Below, piece by piece: positions 1 to 13,600 of a stretch of 64,000 nt of DNA; positions within the stretch are counted from its first letter, which is position 1, and every line of letters begins with the position of its first letter. A program made the translations under genes and the position numbers. The DNA lies in assembly GCA_911728455.2 (NCBI GenBank), contig OU452229.1:439001-503000 (forward strand), written 5' to 3'. Origin of the DNA: Marthasterias glacialis (taxonomy: Eukaryota > Echinodermata > Asteroidea > Forcipulatida > Asteriidae). The notes below the pieces were generated by a model. That model was not told where the DNA came from. It did not search any database and saw only the letters and a list, made by a program, of their open reading frames with translations.

Positions 1-1276
1 GTTTTTTTTTTCTTTTTGAAAGAACTTCTCCTATATGTTGTGCGGCAGGTAGGTGATTGGATTGTGCCTCTGATGACATAAGTATGGAATTTGGCACACA
101 CGTCAGAGTATGTCATAAGATGTCATATAGGGCCATCGCAGATTTGTCCTTTGAACATATAAAGGTAGTGTTACCAGCAATGGCAGCCATTTTGAAAATT
201 TTAGAAATTGTTTGCTTTTTTAATTTTTTTTTATCTCCAAATATCATACCTGCGATGGCCATAGCCAATTATCTTTCTCATAACATGCTCTCATGACTGT
301 GTGATAAAATCCACATGCCTGTATCATCAAATGCACAATTCCCACAAATATTTCCCCTATCTGCCCCACTATCAGGAAGACAAAAATGTCAACAAAGTTT
401 GTCTTCGACAATTAGGCCTACCAATCCTCAACACTGTCTGTAACACTTCGTATAAGAATGATGAACGGGCTTATGAAGGCATACATTTTACGTCAAATGC
501 TTTCACTATTGACTGCTACAGAAGAAAAACTTGACCAAAATGAAGCTTAAGCCGAGCTAAAAATGCTTGCTAGCTTTTGAAATGCACTTGTTTGTATACA
601 ATAAGGGATTTGAAGTTCACATTATTGGAGGTGGGGGTAGGTTCAATGAATTATATTGCTACAAACTACAGCCATAAGTGGATGATTGGAACTTTGATAT
701 TGTTCGTTGAAATCGAGGCATCCCACCTGGGTAAATAATAATGTGCAGTGGTTGCCGATACCGTCTTTATCAGCAGTTCTCAGTGGGAACTAAACTGGTA
801 TGGTGCATGCAACAAGTACCACTTATCATTAAAGTGCAGGTGATGTCAAGTGCTTATCATCGTTGTTAAAGCCATTTCAGACGCTCATGCCAATGGCTAC
901 TCCGTTGTAATTTTACACCTTCAAATGCACAAAGATTTAAATTAAACTATACGTCTTGTGCCCAATCGCCTTTGAACTGAAACTATCCGTATTAAAAAGA
1001 GCAAGTTCGAGTATGCACATTAATTGGTCGAACTGTGATTGACTTTTCCGCCATTCCGGCAATTTCGTCACTGGTTCCCTTCTGCGCTTCAGACAGGTTG
1101 ATATGAAACAAGGCTACCGGGACCAGGGAAGAAACCAAGGTCCTGAGGCTGCTTCCAAATGGTCGACCACAGCGGTCAACCAATGGTGCACCAGCCTGGG
1201 TTCGGGTCAAGATGGTCGACCTTTAGTTAACCATAGTGCGCACTCGAACTTGCTCTCCTGTGACCACCAAGTGTAC
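1..1276. other. Probable first intron of the SLC49A4-like gene; no exon seen
   Basis: This stretch lies downstream, on the minus strand, of the donor of the SLC49A4-like first exon, so it is probably intronic. I looked for the next transporter segment, expected to carry a WGPI-type second helix and a loop reading LLDxxGLR, and did not find it on the minus strand. The short open frames here have no recognisable domain. Confidence 0.4.
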
Positions 1277-1571
1277 CTGTATCAGCGATGGGTCCCCATG
1301 TGTTCCATGATATAGCCTGGAACGCATACATCAGTGAGAACATAGCCAGTATATACCATCGTGTGTTGTATGCTACGTAGGTTTCATGGTGTCCATGGTG
1401 TGTGTCATGATGACTGGAAACGCTGTAGTCCAACTGCTCGAACTTAGCGTCGCTTACATCGTTAACGGTAGTGTGGACGGTTGCAATGCTCTCTTCAGAT
1501 AAAGTTTTTTCATCTACGTTGTTGCTGAGCAGTGGCTGTGTTTCACTCATTACTGAACGTTCCTGTTCCAT
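1277..1571 (-). CDS. SLC49A4: SLC49A4/DIRC2-like lysosomal MFS transporter, first coding exon (partial)
   Basis: The exon codes the first 98 residues of a major facilitator protein. It starts MEQERSV, has an acidic cytosolic N-terminus with ETQPLL (an ExxxLL dileucine sorting signal), a His-rich stretch (HHDTHHGHHE), then the start of helix 1 with RWYILAMFSLMYAFQAIS followed by WNTWGPI. Human SLC49A4 has the same order: an acidic dileucine motif, then RRWLVL and WNTWGPI. The family is lysosomal and has been reported to move pyridoxine with protons. An in-frame TAG lies four codons upstream of the chosen Met, which supports this start; a second Met at residue 8 (MSETQPLL) is possible. The exon ends at a CAG|GTACAC donor in phase 1. 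The remaining exons are not in this window. FLVCR relatives (SLC49A1/2) are less likely because of WNTWGPI. Confidence 0.72.
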
Positions 1572-2151
1572 GTCACACTTCTAGACACCATGTGAGAAAA
1601 TCATGTGAAAGATCGATTGAACAGCCAGCGATGGATTAGGAGGCCATAGGTCACGTCAACCAGGGATAGGTGTGTTGGTAAACACTGTTGCTTGTAAGTA
1701 CATGTACTGTCATGGAAAGTAACGACAAAATACAGGTATTACGTGCGTAAAATCCTGTTCTTTTGTCGCAAACCACTCAGTTGTGCATTATTTATACAAG
1801 GTTGGCATACCCGAGTATTCAAGGTTTGGCTGTAAAGGAACAAAGAATGAATAATATTGGCGAGTGAAACATCCAGCACTTAAAGGGGCTGTGACGTCAT
1901 GATTGTAGCAGACCAGCTATAACATTGACATGTGTTAACAAGCTAATGTATTTCCTTTCGGAATCTGTAAGGCTCATTGTTAGTCGTTGTTTGTCAAACG
2001 CGTTGACCTTTGGTGGAAAATCAAAGTTTACAATATAATTATGACCACAAAAACTGGTTACAGAAATAGAGCCAGATTTTGAAAGACTGTTCTGGACATT
2101 CCGAACAAAATTTCCGTACTCTTTGTATTCGGAATGCCGCCCCACCCCAAA

Positions 2152-2173
2152 ACACACACACACACACACACAC
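2152..2173. repeat. (AC)n microsatellite
   Basis: Eleven AC units in a row, just after a run of C and A. Simple-sequence repeat; the open frames crossing it are shadows. Confidence 0.9.
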
Positions 2174-2646
2174 TCCGACCCCGTAAATCAAGAGCTTCTC
2201 TTTGTTGTCCAATTTGTACACGAAAGAGAAGCGATGACGTCCTCGCTTTGTCAAAACACTGGGATCCCTTTTGGCAATGTCATTAACTGGTTAAACAATC
2301 CCAAAATGCCATTCTGGGAAAAAAAAAATATTATTTGTGTTTTTCTCGATTTACACGAAATTGTACACAAAAAAAGAATAAAGTATGAATTTCGGATAAA
2401 AAGTTATTTTTCCCCTTTTCCCCACCCTTGCTTTGCCTGAATTGTCCTCAAGGTTATGCCCAACCTTTTTTGAGGGGGGGGGGGGCAGAACAACGATGCT
2501 CAGAGAAACTCAGTCCAATGTGTTTTGTTAAGCTGGTTTACTACTATCTACTTTCTTACACCGCGCAATACAATTTGATAATAGTATCTGTGTAACTACG
2601 AAAAGAGAATGGAGGCAAAAAGGCAATGATAAACAATCACCATGCA

Positions 2647-3007
2647 GCGCCGTAACTAGGGTAACATTTTAGGGGGGGACAAGGGGTACCGTTTTTCCTA
2701 GGGGGCACTTTTGGCCAATTAAAACTGTAGTTTCCGTTTGTAATTTTCCTAAACAGGCCCATTTTCAGTACTGTTCTGATGTGATGCGGTAAAACAAAAT
2801 ACATTCTGCGTGTAAATGATAACAAATAGTTTCAAAAAGAAGAAATTAGGCCTACTACGTGAAAGCGAATAAAATGCATTTTTTTTTATTCTGGTAAAAT
2901 GTCTCAAAGTCCAGATTTTAAATGAGGTAGGGCACCCCGGAAGCACGGACATCTGTAGGGGGACGTGCCCCCGTGCCCCCGTGCCCCCACCCCGTTAGTT
3001 ACACCTC
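2647..3007. mobile_element. Short non-autonomous DNA-transposon-like element
   Basis: The left edge reads GCGCCGTAACTAGGG and the right edge reads CCCGTTAGTTACACCTC, whose reverse complement (GAGGTGTAACTAACGGG) resembles the left edge. The 360-bp interior has no coding capacity, with G-rich and C-rich runs next to the two ends (for example GTGCCCCC repeats near 2960-2990). This fits a MITE-type element. I could not see a target-site duplication, so the family is open. Confidence 0.4.
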
Positions 3008-3569
3008 TACATACAAGTTTCAAAAAGAATTTCGTAACAGTTGTTACAGTCATATTTTTAACAAGCGCTGGGTGTAATTCTGCATATTGACTACATTGTG
3101 GATTTTTATGAATGCTAAATTGAAACGTTCCTCTACATCCACTTTACATCAATGGAAAAGTCCTTACAGTACTATTTTAATTTCAGTTTCATTCAAAATC
3201 ATTATGCGCTTTTTACTTATTGAAATGTTAAATACCGTAAATGATTAAGCATCTAAATTCAAACATTTTGGTAAATCACACTTCTACGATACAAAAGTAG
3301 ATTGTGTCGTCACGCTCAAAATATATTCCTTTGAAATAACAATAGAGCTCTTTTAAGGTAGCATTAATATACTATAGTTACACTAGTTTTCTAAAATACA
3401 CACTTTTTTGGTTTTAGTGGTGCGCTTATCAAAGGGAAAAAAAGCACATCGAAATAAAAGCATGTTTGTTAGGTAGAGTAAACCTATAGTTTTGAAGACA
3501 TCATACAATCTGTGAGCTTCAAAAATCAAACTTAGTGTCTACGGTTAATTTAGAGTCAGTTGCTGGTTT

Positions 3570-3862
3570 CTTAACTTTGACAATGTTTCAGACGGAAATT
3601 ATTCTCTGGATAAGTTGATATTGGTATTAATTAAATTATTTAACAATAAGTGATGAGGTTTCAGATTGGAGCTAATAATCTTCCCGATAACTTCTGCAAT
3701 CTCGTATTGTTTCCATAAATATCTGAATGATATTTGCATGGTTTTATACTTACCAGCAAACTTTGACAGTGTTTCAGACGGAAATTATTCTCATGAAGGA
3801 GTTGATATTGGGATTAAATTCGCAATAAGTGAGGTTTCAGGTTGAAACTAACCATTGTTTCC
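3570..3862. repeat. Diverged direct duplication of about 100 bp
   Basis: A block at about 3573-3680 (ACTTTGACAATGTTTCAGAC, then GGAAATTATTCTC, GTTGATATTG, AATAAGTGA, GGTTTCAG) recurs at about 3762-3860 with small indels. The copies are roughly 190 bp apart. No coding potential seen. Confidence 0.6.
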
Positions 3863-4257
3863 TAATACCTTAATAATCAAATTCGCATGGTTTTTATACA
3901 GGAATCAGCCCATCGTGTCCACGTAGCAGGTGATTCAAAAAATGGGTGATTAAAAAACAGGCAGTTCCCTCTCAGTAATGTATTTTATATTGTATCCGAT
4001 AGAGGGCTCACTTCACAATTTACCCGCCATTATTATTTATCTGTAGCATACTACTATATACAGAGGTGAAAATTACCACGAGTCATTTGTTAACAACGCC
4101 ATTTTATTTTCATTAAAATATAATTTTTTTCCCCTTTTATTCCATTTAATTCAACAAAATAGAGCTGGAGCAAGATTACCACACGAGCATCGATGGTGGC
4201 TGAATCATTAATAAGGCGAACTGAACTTTGTATAATTTAAAATGTTTAATAAATTCA

Positions 4258-4263
4258 TTTATT
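4258..4263 (-). promoter_or_regulatory. Poly(A) signal AATAAA for the CUB-mucin gene
   Basis: A canonical AATAAA on the minus strand about 90 bp downstream of the TAG stop at 4351-4353. The spacing fits a short 3' UTR. Confidence 0.55.
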
Positions 4264-4350
4264 TGTTCTTTTAAAAATGACTAATGACACCACGATCTGT
4301 TTTCGAACTACATTTGTGTATGGAGGTGATTCCTGTCCTTTGCTCTTCTT

Positions 4351-4619
4351 CTAGTCACATTCCACTATCGTGTCCGCCGTCCACGCTTGTCTTTCTGGTT
4401 GGCCGAGCGGTTGCTGCCTCGTCATTGCTATCGCCACCTCTGGGTCTGGGTTCGGTTCCTGCCTGACCTTGTTATTCAACGAACTCTTCTTAAAGACGAA
4501 GATGATGGAGCCAGATATAAGGATGAGGAGCAACACAGATGCCATCACTATGCCGATGATGGATTCCACACTCAGACCTGGGTTGACTGTTTGTTGTTGG
4601 AAGACCCTCCTTGATAGAG
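4351..4619 (-). CDS. CUB-mucin terminal exon: stalk, transmembrane helix, cytoplasmic tail
   Basis: Opens in phase 1 after a TATGTCAG acceptor. It codes a short stalk (LSRRVFQQQTVNPGLSVES), a hydrophobic helix of about 23 residues (IIGIVMASVLLLILISGSII, then FVF), a stop-transfer KK, and a tail of about 46 residues ending TIVECD before the TAG stop. The tail has no ITAM, ITIM or PDZ-type signal that I can recognise. With an N-terminal signal peptide this gives type I topology. Confidence 0.85.
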
Positions 4620-7600
4620 CTGACATAATGACAAAGAATCAAGAGATTTGTACTCTTTGGTTCGCAGAAAGTGTTCTTATTTACATTGATGTTTTGGGGT
4701 GATGAAATAAATCTTTAGATTCTCTTCATATAGAACTAAAATCCTTAACAATTCTCTCTCAGAATACGCAATCTGCTTTGAGATAATTTCATTTCATTTT
4801 TACAATCACTTTAACAGTCAGTTACTGTAAAACACTTGCAGATGGTTTTAACTACCAGTAACCTGTGAACGTGTGACTTTTCAGTATGCAAAACTGTTAT
4901 CAATTATAATGCTTACCTATGCCACAATCAGCCTCTTTATAACCCTCGGTGCAACTGTAAATAATCATACATTCGTACACATATGTTATTATCGATAAAT
5001 ACTTCGAGCTTATTTAAGCAAAACATTCGTCAAAGAGGGCGTCTAATAAACATGAATAAACATCAAGCTTCTAGGTCAGTTATATAAATGCAGAGCAAAA
5101 TAAAACTAGTTTTTGAAAACTACAACCATTCCGCTATCTCCTGGGTGTTTTAAGAAAATCTGCAACCACTATAGGGCGTGTTCAGTGATAAAAAATTGAC
5201 TGAAATTGAAGAAGAAATTAGCTGTTCAGTGATGACTTACTTGCATTCTGTCTGTGTGCTCACATTTATGAAGCAACGTCCCCCGTTCAAACAAGTACTA
5301 TGTCCACAGAATGGTGCGACTAGTATTGAAGATGAAAGGTAAATATTTCATTTCAAATTATACAAGTATGTTAGAGATGTTCAATGAATCCAATAAACTA
5401 ATCTATCAACTGATTTCCTGGTATCCAATCACTAGTACAGCTCATCCAAATCAATGTTTGAAGTCAATGCAGTAAGGGTACCAGGGTATCCAATCACTAT
5501 TACATTGGTTGCTAGGCTATCGTTGACTACGGTAGTTCGTTTGGTCGATGTACAATCTTACAAACGTAAAAAATACACAATACCGGTACCACGTGACACG
5601 CTCTCGGCTAATAAACAGATAGAATCAACGGAAGAGGCGTTTATAATTCAGGTATGTCATACACAGACCCGATAACATTGTTGTCGACGAAATTCACAAA
5701 CAGTTGCCTCTGAAATGAAACAAATGCTGGCGCATACCTTTTCGACGGTGGAATTACTTTGTCAAGAAACTGTTATGAACATTTTTAAATTCTTATGTAA
5801 CCTGCTTTGACATTCAATTTGACTGAAACAAGATTTAAATATTTCTCGTCTCAACAAAAAGTAAATAATTTTGTACGGAGATGTTTCTCTGTGTGAAGCA
5901 GTATAACTAACTGGTACAAAGTATACCTAATGAGGTTGAGATTAAAGGCAAAGTATACCTTTGGTTTTTGGAACCGTACATTTGCCTTAATGCTATATAG
6001 TTGTAGATATATGCCATAAAACTAACCTGTGTAAATTTCAGTTGAAAAGGTGGCAGCGTTTTTGAGATATCACCAAAAATCTGGAGCGGTTGTGTTCACG
6101 CAGAAGAAGTATCCGTCATTGGAATACACATTCTGAGAAGCGTTACGGCCATAACGCTTCTCAGATTCAAATTTTTGGGGGATAAAAAGTGATGTATTTT
6201 CCCATAACTGCAGTACTTCGAAGTGAAACGTTTCTCAAAATGCATTATACTATCCAAAGCTGCTGTACTTTTTGCCAAGTGAGTTATTTTTGCCTAAAAT
6301 TTTCAGAGTCATTACCAAACGTATACAGACCCTTTAAAAACAATTGCCCAATTTTTCTAACAAGTTATCACGTCTAACGGAGTATAAAGCAATACCATCA
6401 GAAGAATAAACACGATAGAATTTGGCATAGGGGAATTTTCTTTGGCTAGAAAATAATCAAACTACTTAACGACAAGACAACAATTCTACGGACATTTTTA
6501 AATTCACGTGATTGTACTGGATAGTCTCTTCTTTGGTCAACTGCTAAGGACTGATTCGATAATGTAAAACATACCAATTAACTCAATTGTAGGATCGATC
6601 ACTAGACCAGGCACTGTTTTAGCCACTTCGGTGATTTGGGATGCAACGTCTGTCACATTTACGCTTGAGTCTTCTTCGTAGGTAAGGACGAAGTTCACGT
6701 TGATTGACCCGGAAGTAAAGGACGTGACGTCACACTCTGTGGCAATGGATGCCAACAAGAAAATCTGTTGATGGAATGTGACTTGTTAAACAAAACTTGT
6801 GAAACGTTTATGCTTTGGAAGAGTTTTTGTGAAACTTTCGATTATGTGAGAACACGTGCACAATGCTTGCCGACCATTCCGTGACTTTTTTAGCGATGTC
6901 CCTATTGTGTTGTTCACAAAAGGAAGTCATCGATTTGTCAAACCATACAGATCCCTGAAGGTCAACGGTTTGTCAACAGGCGGACACGCTTACAGACACG
7001 CCCACCAAAACGGATATATCATACCTCTTACAAAAGGTTACCCCCCCCCCAAATGAAAAAAAACAAAAAACTTTGTGGTATTATTTTACAATCTTGGGAA
7101 TCTACCACTGCTTTTACTTAAGATCGCCATACTCTATTATGTTGATGCTACATATATATTGATATGTTATATCCACTTATAATGTAGCCAACTTAATTTA
7201 GAGTTTACATACATTATTTATAGATCGGTTTTATTACTTACCCTACAACAAGCTTGTGCCAAATTGATAAACTCTGCCGAGTTTCTGTCAGTCAGCTGCT
7301 GGGTAAAAACGGCCTCTGCACCGCTCAAGAAAGTGATTCTGACTCGCCCGATGAGGACCGGTAATTCTGTTAAATCGCACACAATATTCAAGAGCATCAA
7401 GATAAATCAATCTATAAAACAATATACAAACCATTATCCCTTTGATGCAACACTCCGTCGACCTGTATTATGCATATATCATTTTTATAATGTTCCCTGC
7501 ATGCACTAACGATCATACCATCGCTTCTCATTAAGGTACACCAACAAAGAACCAGATTATATTGACCAATCCAGCCTCATAGAGTTAAAAAAAAACATTT

Positions 7601-10600
7601 TTTGAAAGCGACAATACCATTGGTACATCTCATTTCTAGGTTCAGAATGTCTTGCTCTGAACATTTTCGGTACTTACAATGACCTATGTGTTGTATTTAT
7701 ACCATAGATTAAATCTCTTTTAAACTTTCCTAGGCATGATTTTCCGCGTTCTTTATACAAGATTCCGTACATGACTTTGGTGTTTAACATTTCTCAAAAA
7801 CGTGTCTGAAATTCCTGTCAGCTGGTTTCCTAAATAGTATGTTGGTGCACAACTGTGCTGATACTTTGGTACCGTCTCTACAGATTGTTTTGGGTATGAA
7901 AGGGCTCCAATAATTACACGGAATAATTGTCATCATATTTTTTAAACGGATGGATTAAATTACATTCTTACTTTTACACGTCCCGTTTGTCAGTGTCCAG
8001 CCAGCTAAGCATCCTTCACAATGATGTTGTTTTGGGCCATCATTAACACAGTCAGTGAAGTTCTCAAGTTGACAGGCTTGTACCACAGTGTCATTCGCAC
8101 ATGGATCGATTGCTGAAGAATGGTCACGAAGAGAAGGGCCTAAAATGTTATGATGAAATTCTTGCATTTGGAGATTAGTTCCGAGTCTTACAAGGAAATG
8201 ACTTAATACTTTTTTTCATATCACCTGCATGAACTGCTTCAAAATGCGAATGGCTGTTGGATAGAATCCCAATCGCGGCTGTTTGACCCTTTTTTCCCTC
8301 TTGTTATTGCCTTTCATATCACAAGTGCCATCACTCAACGTTGGATGGGGTGCTGCCACCCACCATAAACTAGGCCCTTTACGGACTCCGTACAACATTG
8401 ATAATAGGCATCAGTGCAGGGCTTCTTTTCTGCTGTCGCCCGTCTCCCAATTGTCCCAATCCCTTTGCTGAAACATATTATTACTTTACCTGATAAAGTT
8501 GACATTGTGGTCATCCTGTCAGTGGTCACTTCGTTTTGAGATTGCCAAGTGACAACTTCATTTTGAAATGACTCAGTGGTTGCTTCATTTCTAAATGGCT
8601 CAGTTGTCAATTCATTTTGAGATGACTCAGTGGTCATTTCGTTTTGGGATGACCTTGGGGTCATTACATTTTGAGTTGGCTCAGAGGTCATTACGTTTGC
8701 ATATGACTCAGTGGGCGTTTCGTATCTAAGTGGCTCACTGGAGTTATTGCTTTGAGGTGGATCTGTGGTCATGTAGTTTTCAAATGGCTCAGGGGTCATT
8801 TCATTTAGATACAGCTCCGTGCTCATTTCATTTTGAGTTGGCTCTATGATCTTCGATGCAGTTGTTGGGTTACTTCCATTACTGACGAGGGTTGAAGTGA
8901 TGGTATCGGATGTAATCAAGGTTGATCGTATATCGGCGTTTTCTAGAAAGGGAAACCAACATCAGCTTAAAAACTTGTTTGCCTCAAATATCCGCAATGT
9001 ATGCTTAATTGTTAAACCAACACAATTCAAAGATGTTTCATAGTTACCAAAAATCGGTAACAGAAGGTGTTAACAATACATAAACATAATGTTGTTATCA
9101 AAGCAAGATAAGCCTAACCAGTTGGTATCTAAATATTGCTTAAAACCGTTTGTATGTCTTTATTATCCCGTTGTATTGACCTTTTGGATTCTACCACAGC
9201 AGGTAAAAAATTAAAAGGGTTAAAAGGAGGGACTTTTACGAACAGCAAGATATATGAAAAACTTGCTCAGGTGATATAAAGTATTACCTGTTAGCGGATC
9301 AACCGTCGAGGTGGTAACATTTCCTAAATAACGATAAAGCATAAATACATACGTTTGTATTAGCTCAAAAACTGGTCAAAAACTGGTTTCTGAAAAGTCC
9401 ATCTTCAGTGTCCATCTGACTTCAAAATTTTTCGATGGACGTTAATATTTGCTCTCTTTAAAATGTAGTCGATTTTTTAAGTTGAATATGAAAGTTTTGT
9501 TTTGAATATGAAAGCCTATCTTGTTAGTAACTGATTTTGAATGTTTGGTGCATACCATGAACATTTTTTTACTAAAGTTTTATTTCTAAACTGTGATGAA
9601 ATAAAATAAAATAATTGAATTTAATGAAAGATTATTTAATTACGAGTCATCAAGATCCTAATTGTAGTCTGACTGATCTGCTTTGAGTCACGAAAACTGT
9701 GTAGATGATGGTTGGTTAACCACAAACGGTATTCGTAAGCAATCGTTTGGAAAATGAATCCAGTGTTTCTTGGTCAAACCTGGGTCTTCGCTGTACCAGT
9801 AGAATCTAAAACCTGTGTACACAACGCTGTAGTCGGATTTAAACCAGAAATGCAGCTGATTCTGAGTGCTGATAATCGGATCTGGAATAGAGTGACCACA
9901 GAATCGACCGATCGTTGGAGATTCTGAAGAGCCGCCATCGTTGACCTGCAACACATCGAAGCCACAGTTCGGATGATTCTCCAAATCGAAGCGAGTGAAG
10001 ATGACGTGGACGATCTGAATAGGAATGGTAATAGGTGTTTAATAGTAAGATTGAAGTACTTTTAACTTTTTTAAATCATCTACTTGTTTTTGTAATATAA
10101 GACGTTACCAGGTTTTCTTGTGCGGTGATGACCCAGGAACAGTTCATTCTGTTATCGTACACCGGACCCGAAGGAGGAAACTCAAGGAAGCCGTTTTCTC
10201 CATACAGGTAAGAACCACAACCTGTGCAAAGATAACGGGGTACAGTAAAAAGGAGACCCAGTAATGGATCACACTGTCCAGGAGTTTGAGATGCTCATTA
10301 TTTCCAATTCTACTTTACAAAATAATACGTCAACAGCAGCGCAGTGAACACACATATTGTATTATTTCGCATAACGAATAGTTTATTGGTAGTCAAATTG
10401 GGTTATCAGACTGTGCATTTACATACCCTCACGAACAGTTTTCATGCGTATTCAGAAACATGCAACCTAAAGCAATGGAAAATGACATTTGATGTCATAT
10501 TTTAGTCGTAATGAAGCCATACCTGCTGATGTATTTTCTGCGGACGTAAAAGCTTCCCATTGTGTAGAAGTTTTCACTGGTGTAGAAGCTTCACCTTGCG

Positions 10601-13600
10601 TAGAAGCTTCTGCTCGTGTAGTTGCTTCTTCTGGCGTAGAAGCTTCTGATGGTGTAGTACCTTCTTCTGGCGTAGACGCTTCTGCTGGTGTAGAAGCTTC
10701 CCCTGGTGTAAAAGTTTCCAATGATGTAGAAACGTTTACTTTAAAAAGTAACAAACGAAATCAGTATCAGTTGAGTTACTACTAGTATTCGGTTTGGGAA
10801 AAATTGAATTACGACAAAAACGATTTTTCCAAAACCTGTACGTATGTGTTTTCCGAATCAGGGAATCGTTTTCCCACTGAGTTTCAATACCTTTTGAAAA
10901 AATCTTAATATGAGTCAACATGATCCTAGTTGCAGTGAGACTGACTCGGTTTGAGACATACAGCACTAAAGGTGTTTTTCTAGAATTACTGACATTACTT
11001 TCAATAATGTTTAGTGAACCACAAGAACAATGTAGGACAGTGGCTTCTTAAAGAATCGTTTGAAAAATGGAATAAAGGTTTCTTGGTCAAACCTGGGTCT
11101 TCGCTGTACCAGTAGAATCTAAAACCTGTGTACACAACGCTGGAGTCGGATTTAAACCAGAAATGCAGCTGATTCTGAGTGCTAATAATCGGATCTGGAA
11201 TAGAATGACCACAGAATCGACCGATCGTTGGAGATTCTGAAGAGCCGCCATCGTTGACCTGCAACACATCGTAGCCACAGTTCGGATGATTCTCCAAATC
11301 GAAGCGAGTGAAGATGACGTGGACGATCTGAATAGGGATGGTTAAGAGGTGTTAACTATAGCAAGATTCAAGTACTCTCAATTTTTTTTTAGATCATCTA
11401 GGTTTTTTTTGTAATACAAGAGGTTACCTTGTTTTCTTGTACGGTGATGACCCAGGAACAGCTCATTCTGTTATCGTACACCTGACCCAAAGGGGGAAAC
11501 TCGAGGGATCCGTTTTCTCCGTACAGGTAAGAACCACAACCTGTGCAAAGATAACGGGGTACAGTAAAAAGGAGACCCAGTAATGGATCACACTGTCCAG
11601 GAGTTTGAGATGCTCTTCATTTCCAATTCTACTTTACAAAATAATACGTCAACAGCAGCGCAGTGAACACACATATTGTATTATTTCGCATAACGAATAG
11701 TTTATTGGTAGTCAAATTGGGTTATCAGACTGTGCATTTACATACCCTCACGAACAGTTTTCATGCGTATTCAGAAACATGCAACCTAAAGCAATGGAAA
11801 ATGACATTTGATGTCATATTTTAGTCGTAATGAAGCCATACCTGCTGATGTATTTTCTGCGGACGTAAAAGCTTCCCATTGTGTAGAAGCTTCCACTGGT
11901 GTAGAAGCTTCACCTTGCGTAGAGGCTTCTGCTCGTGTAGTTGCTTCTTCTGGCGTAGAAGCTTCTGATGGTGTAGTACCTTCTTCTGGCGTAGACGCTT
12001 CTGCTGGTGTAGAAGCTTCCCCTGGTGTAAAAGTTTCCACTGGTGTAGAAACGTTTACTTTAAAGAGTAACAAACGAAATCGGTATCAGTTTAGTTACTA
12101 CTAGTATTCGGTTTGGGAAAAATTGAATTACGACAAAAGCGATTTTCCAAAAGCTGTACGTATGTTTTTCAGAATCAGGGAATCATTTTCCCACTGAGTT
12201 TCAATACCTTTTGAAAAAAATCTTAATATGAGTCAACATGATCCTAGTTGCAGTGAGACTGACTCAGTTTGAGACATACAGCACTTATGATGTTTCTCTT
12301 GAATTACTGACATCACTTTCAATAACAGTGAACCACAAGAACAATATAGCATAGTGGATTCTTAAACAATCGTTTGGAAAAATGAACAAAGGTTTCTTGA
12401 TCAAACCTGGGTCTTCACTGTACCAGTAGAATCTAAAACCTGTGTACACAACGCTGTAGTCGGATTTAAACCAGAAATGCAGCTGATTCTGAGTGCTGAT
12501 AATCGGATCTGGAATAGAATGACCACAGAATCGACCGATCGTTGGAGATTCTGAAGAGCCGCCATCGTTGACCTGCAACACATCGAAGCCACAGTTCGGA
12601 TGATTCTCCAAATCGAAGCGAGTGAAAATGACGTGGACGATCTGAATAGGAATGGTAATAGGTGTTTACTAGTAAGATTGAAGTACTTTTAACTTTTTTA
12701 AATCATCTACTTGTTTTTGTAATATAAGACGTTACCAGGTTTTCTTGTACGGTGATGACCCAGGAACAGCTCATTCTGTTATCGTACACCGGACCCGAAG
12801 GAGGAAACTCAAGGAAGCCGTTTTCTCCATACAGGTAAGAACCACAACCTGTGAAAAGATAACGGGGTACAGTAAAAAGGAGACCCAGTGATGGATCACA
12901 CTGTCCAGGAGTTTGAGATGCTCATTATTTCCAATTCTACTTTACAAAATAATACGTCAACAGCAGCGCAGTGAACACACATATTGTATTATTTCGCATA
13001 TCGAATAGTTTATTGGTAGTCAAATTGGGTTATCAGACTGTGCATTTACATACCCTCACGAACAGTTTTCATGCGTATTCAGAAACATGCAACCTAAAGC
13101 AATGGAAAATGACATTTGATGTCATATTTTAGTCGTAATGAAGCCATACCTGCTGATGATGTATTTTCTGCGGACGTAAAAGCTTCCCATTGTGTAGAAG
13201 CTTCCACTGGTGTAGAAGCTTCACCTTGCGTAGAAGCTTCTGCTCGTGTAGTTGCTTCTTTTGGCGTAGAAGCTTCTGATGGTGTAGTACCTTCTTCTGG
13301 CGTAGACGCTTCTGCTGGTGTAGAAGCTTCCCCTGGTGTAAAAGTTTCCAATGATGTAGAAACGTTTACTTTAAAAAGTAACAAACGAAATCAGTATCAG
13401 TTGAGTTACTACTAAGATTCGGTTTAAGAAAAATTGAATTACGACAAAAACGATTTTTCCAAAACCTGTACGTATGTGTTTTCCGAATCAGGGAATCGTT
13501 TTCCCACTGAGTTTCAATACCTTTTGAAGAAAATCTTAACATGAGTCAACACGATCCTAGTTGCAGTGAGACTGATTCGGTTTGAGACATACAGCACTGA

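Larger units (their letters stand above)
1572..4257. other. Intergenic region between SLC49A4-like and CUB-mucin genes
   Basis: This interval separates the 5' end of the SLC49A4-like exon from the 3' end of the large CUB gene and should include the transporter promoter. I see no exon of a recognisable family. It contains an AC microsatellite, a short TIR element and a diverged 100-bp direct duplication, listed separately. Confidence 0.5.
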
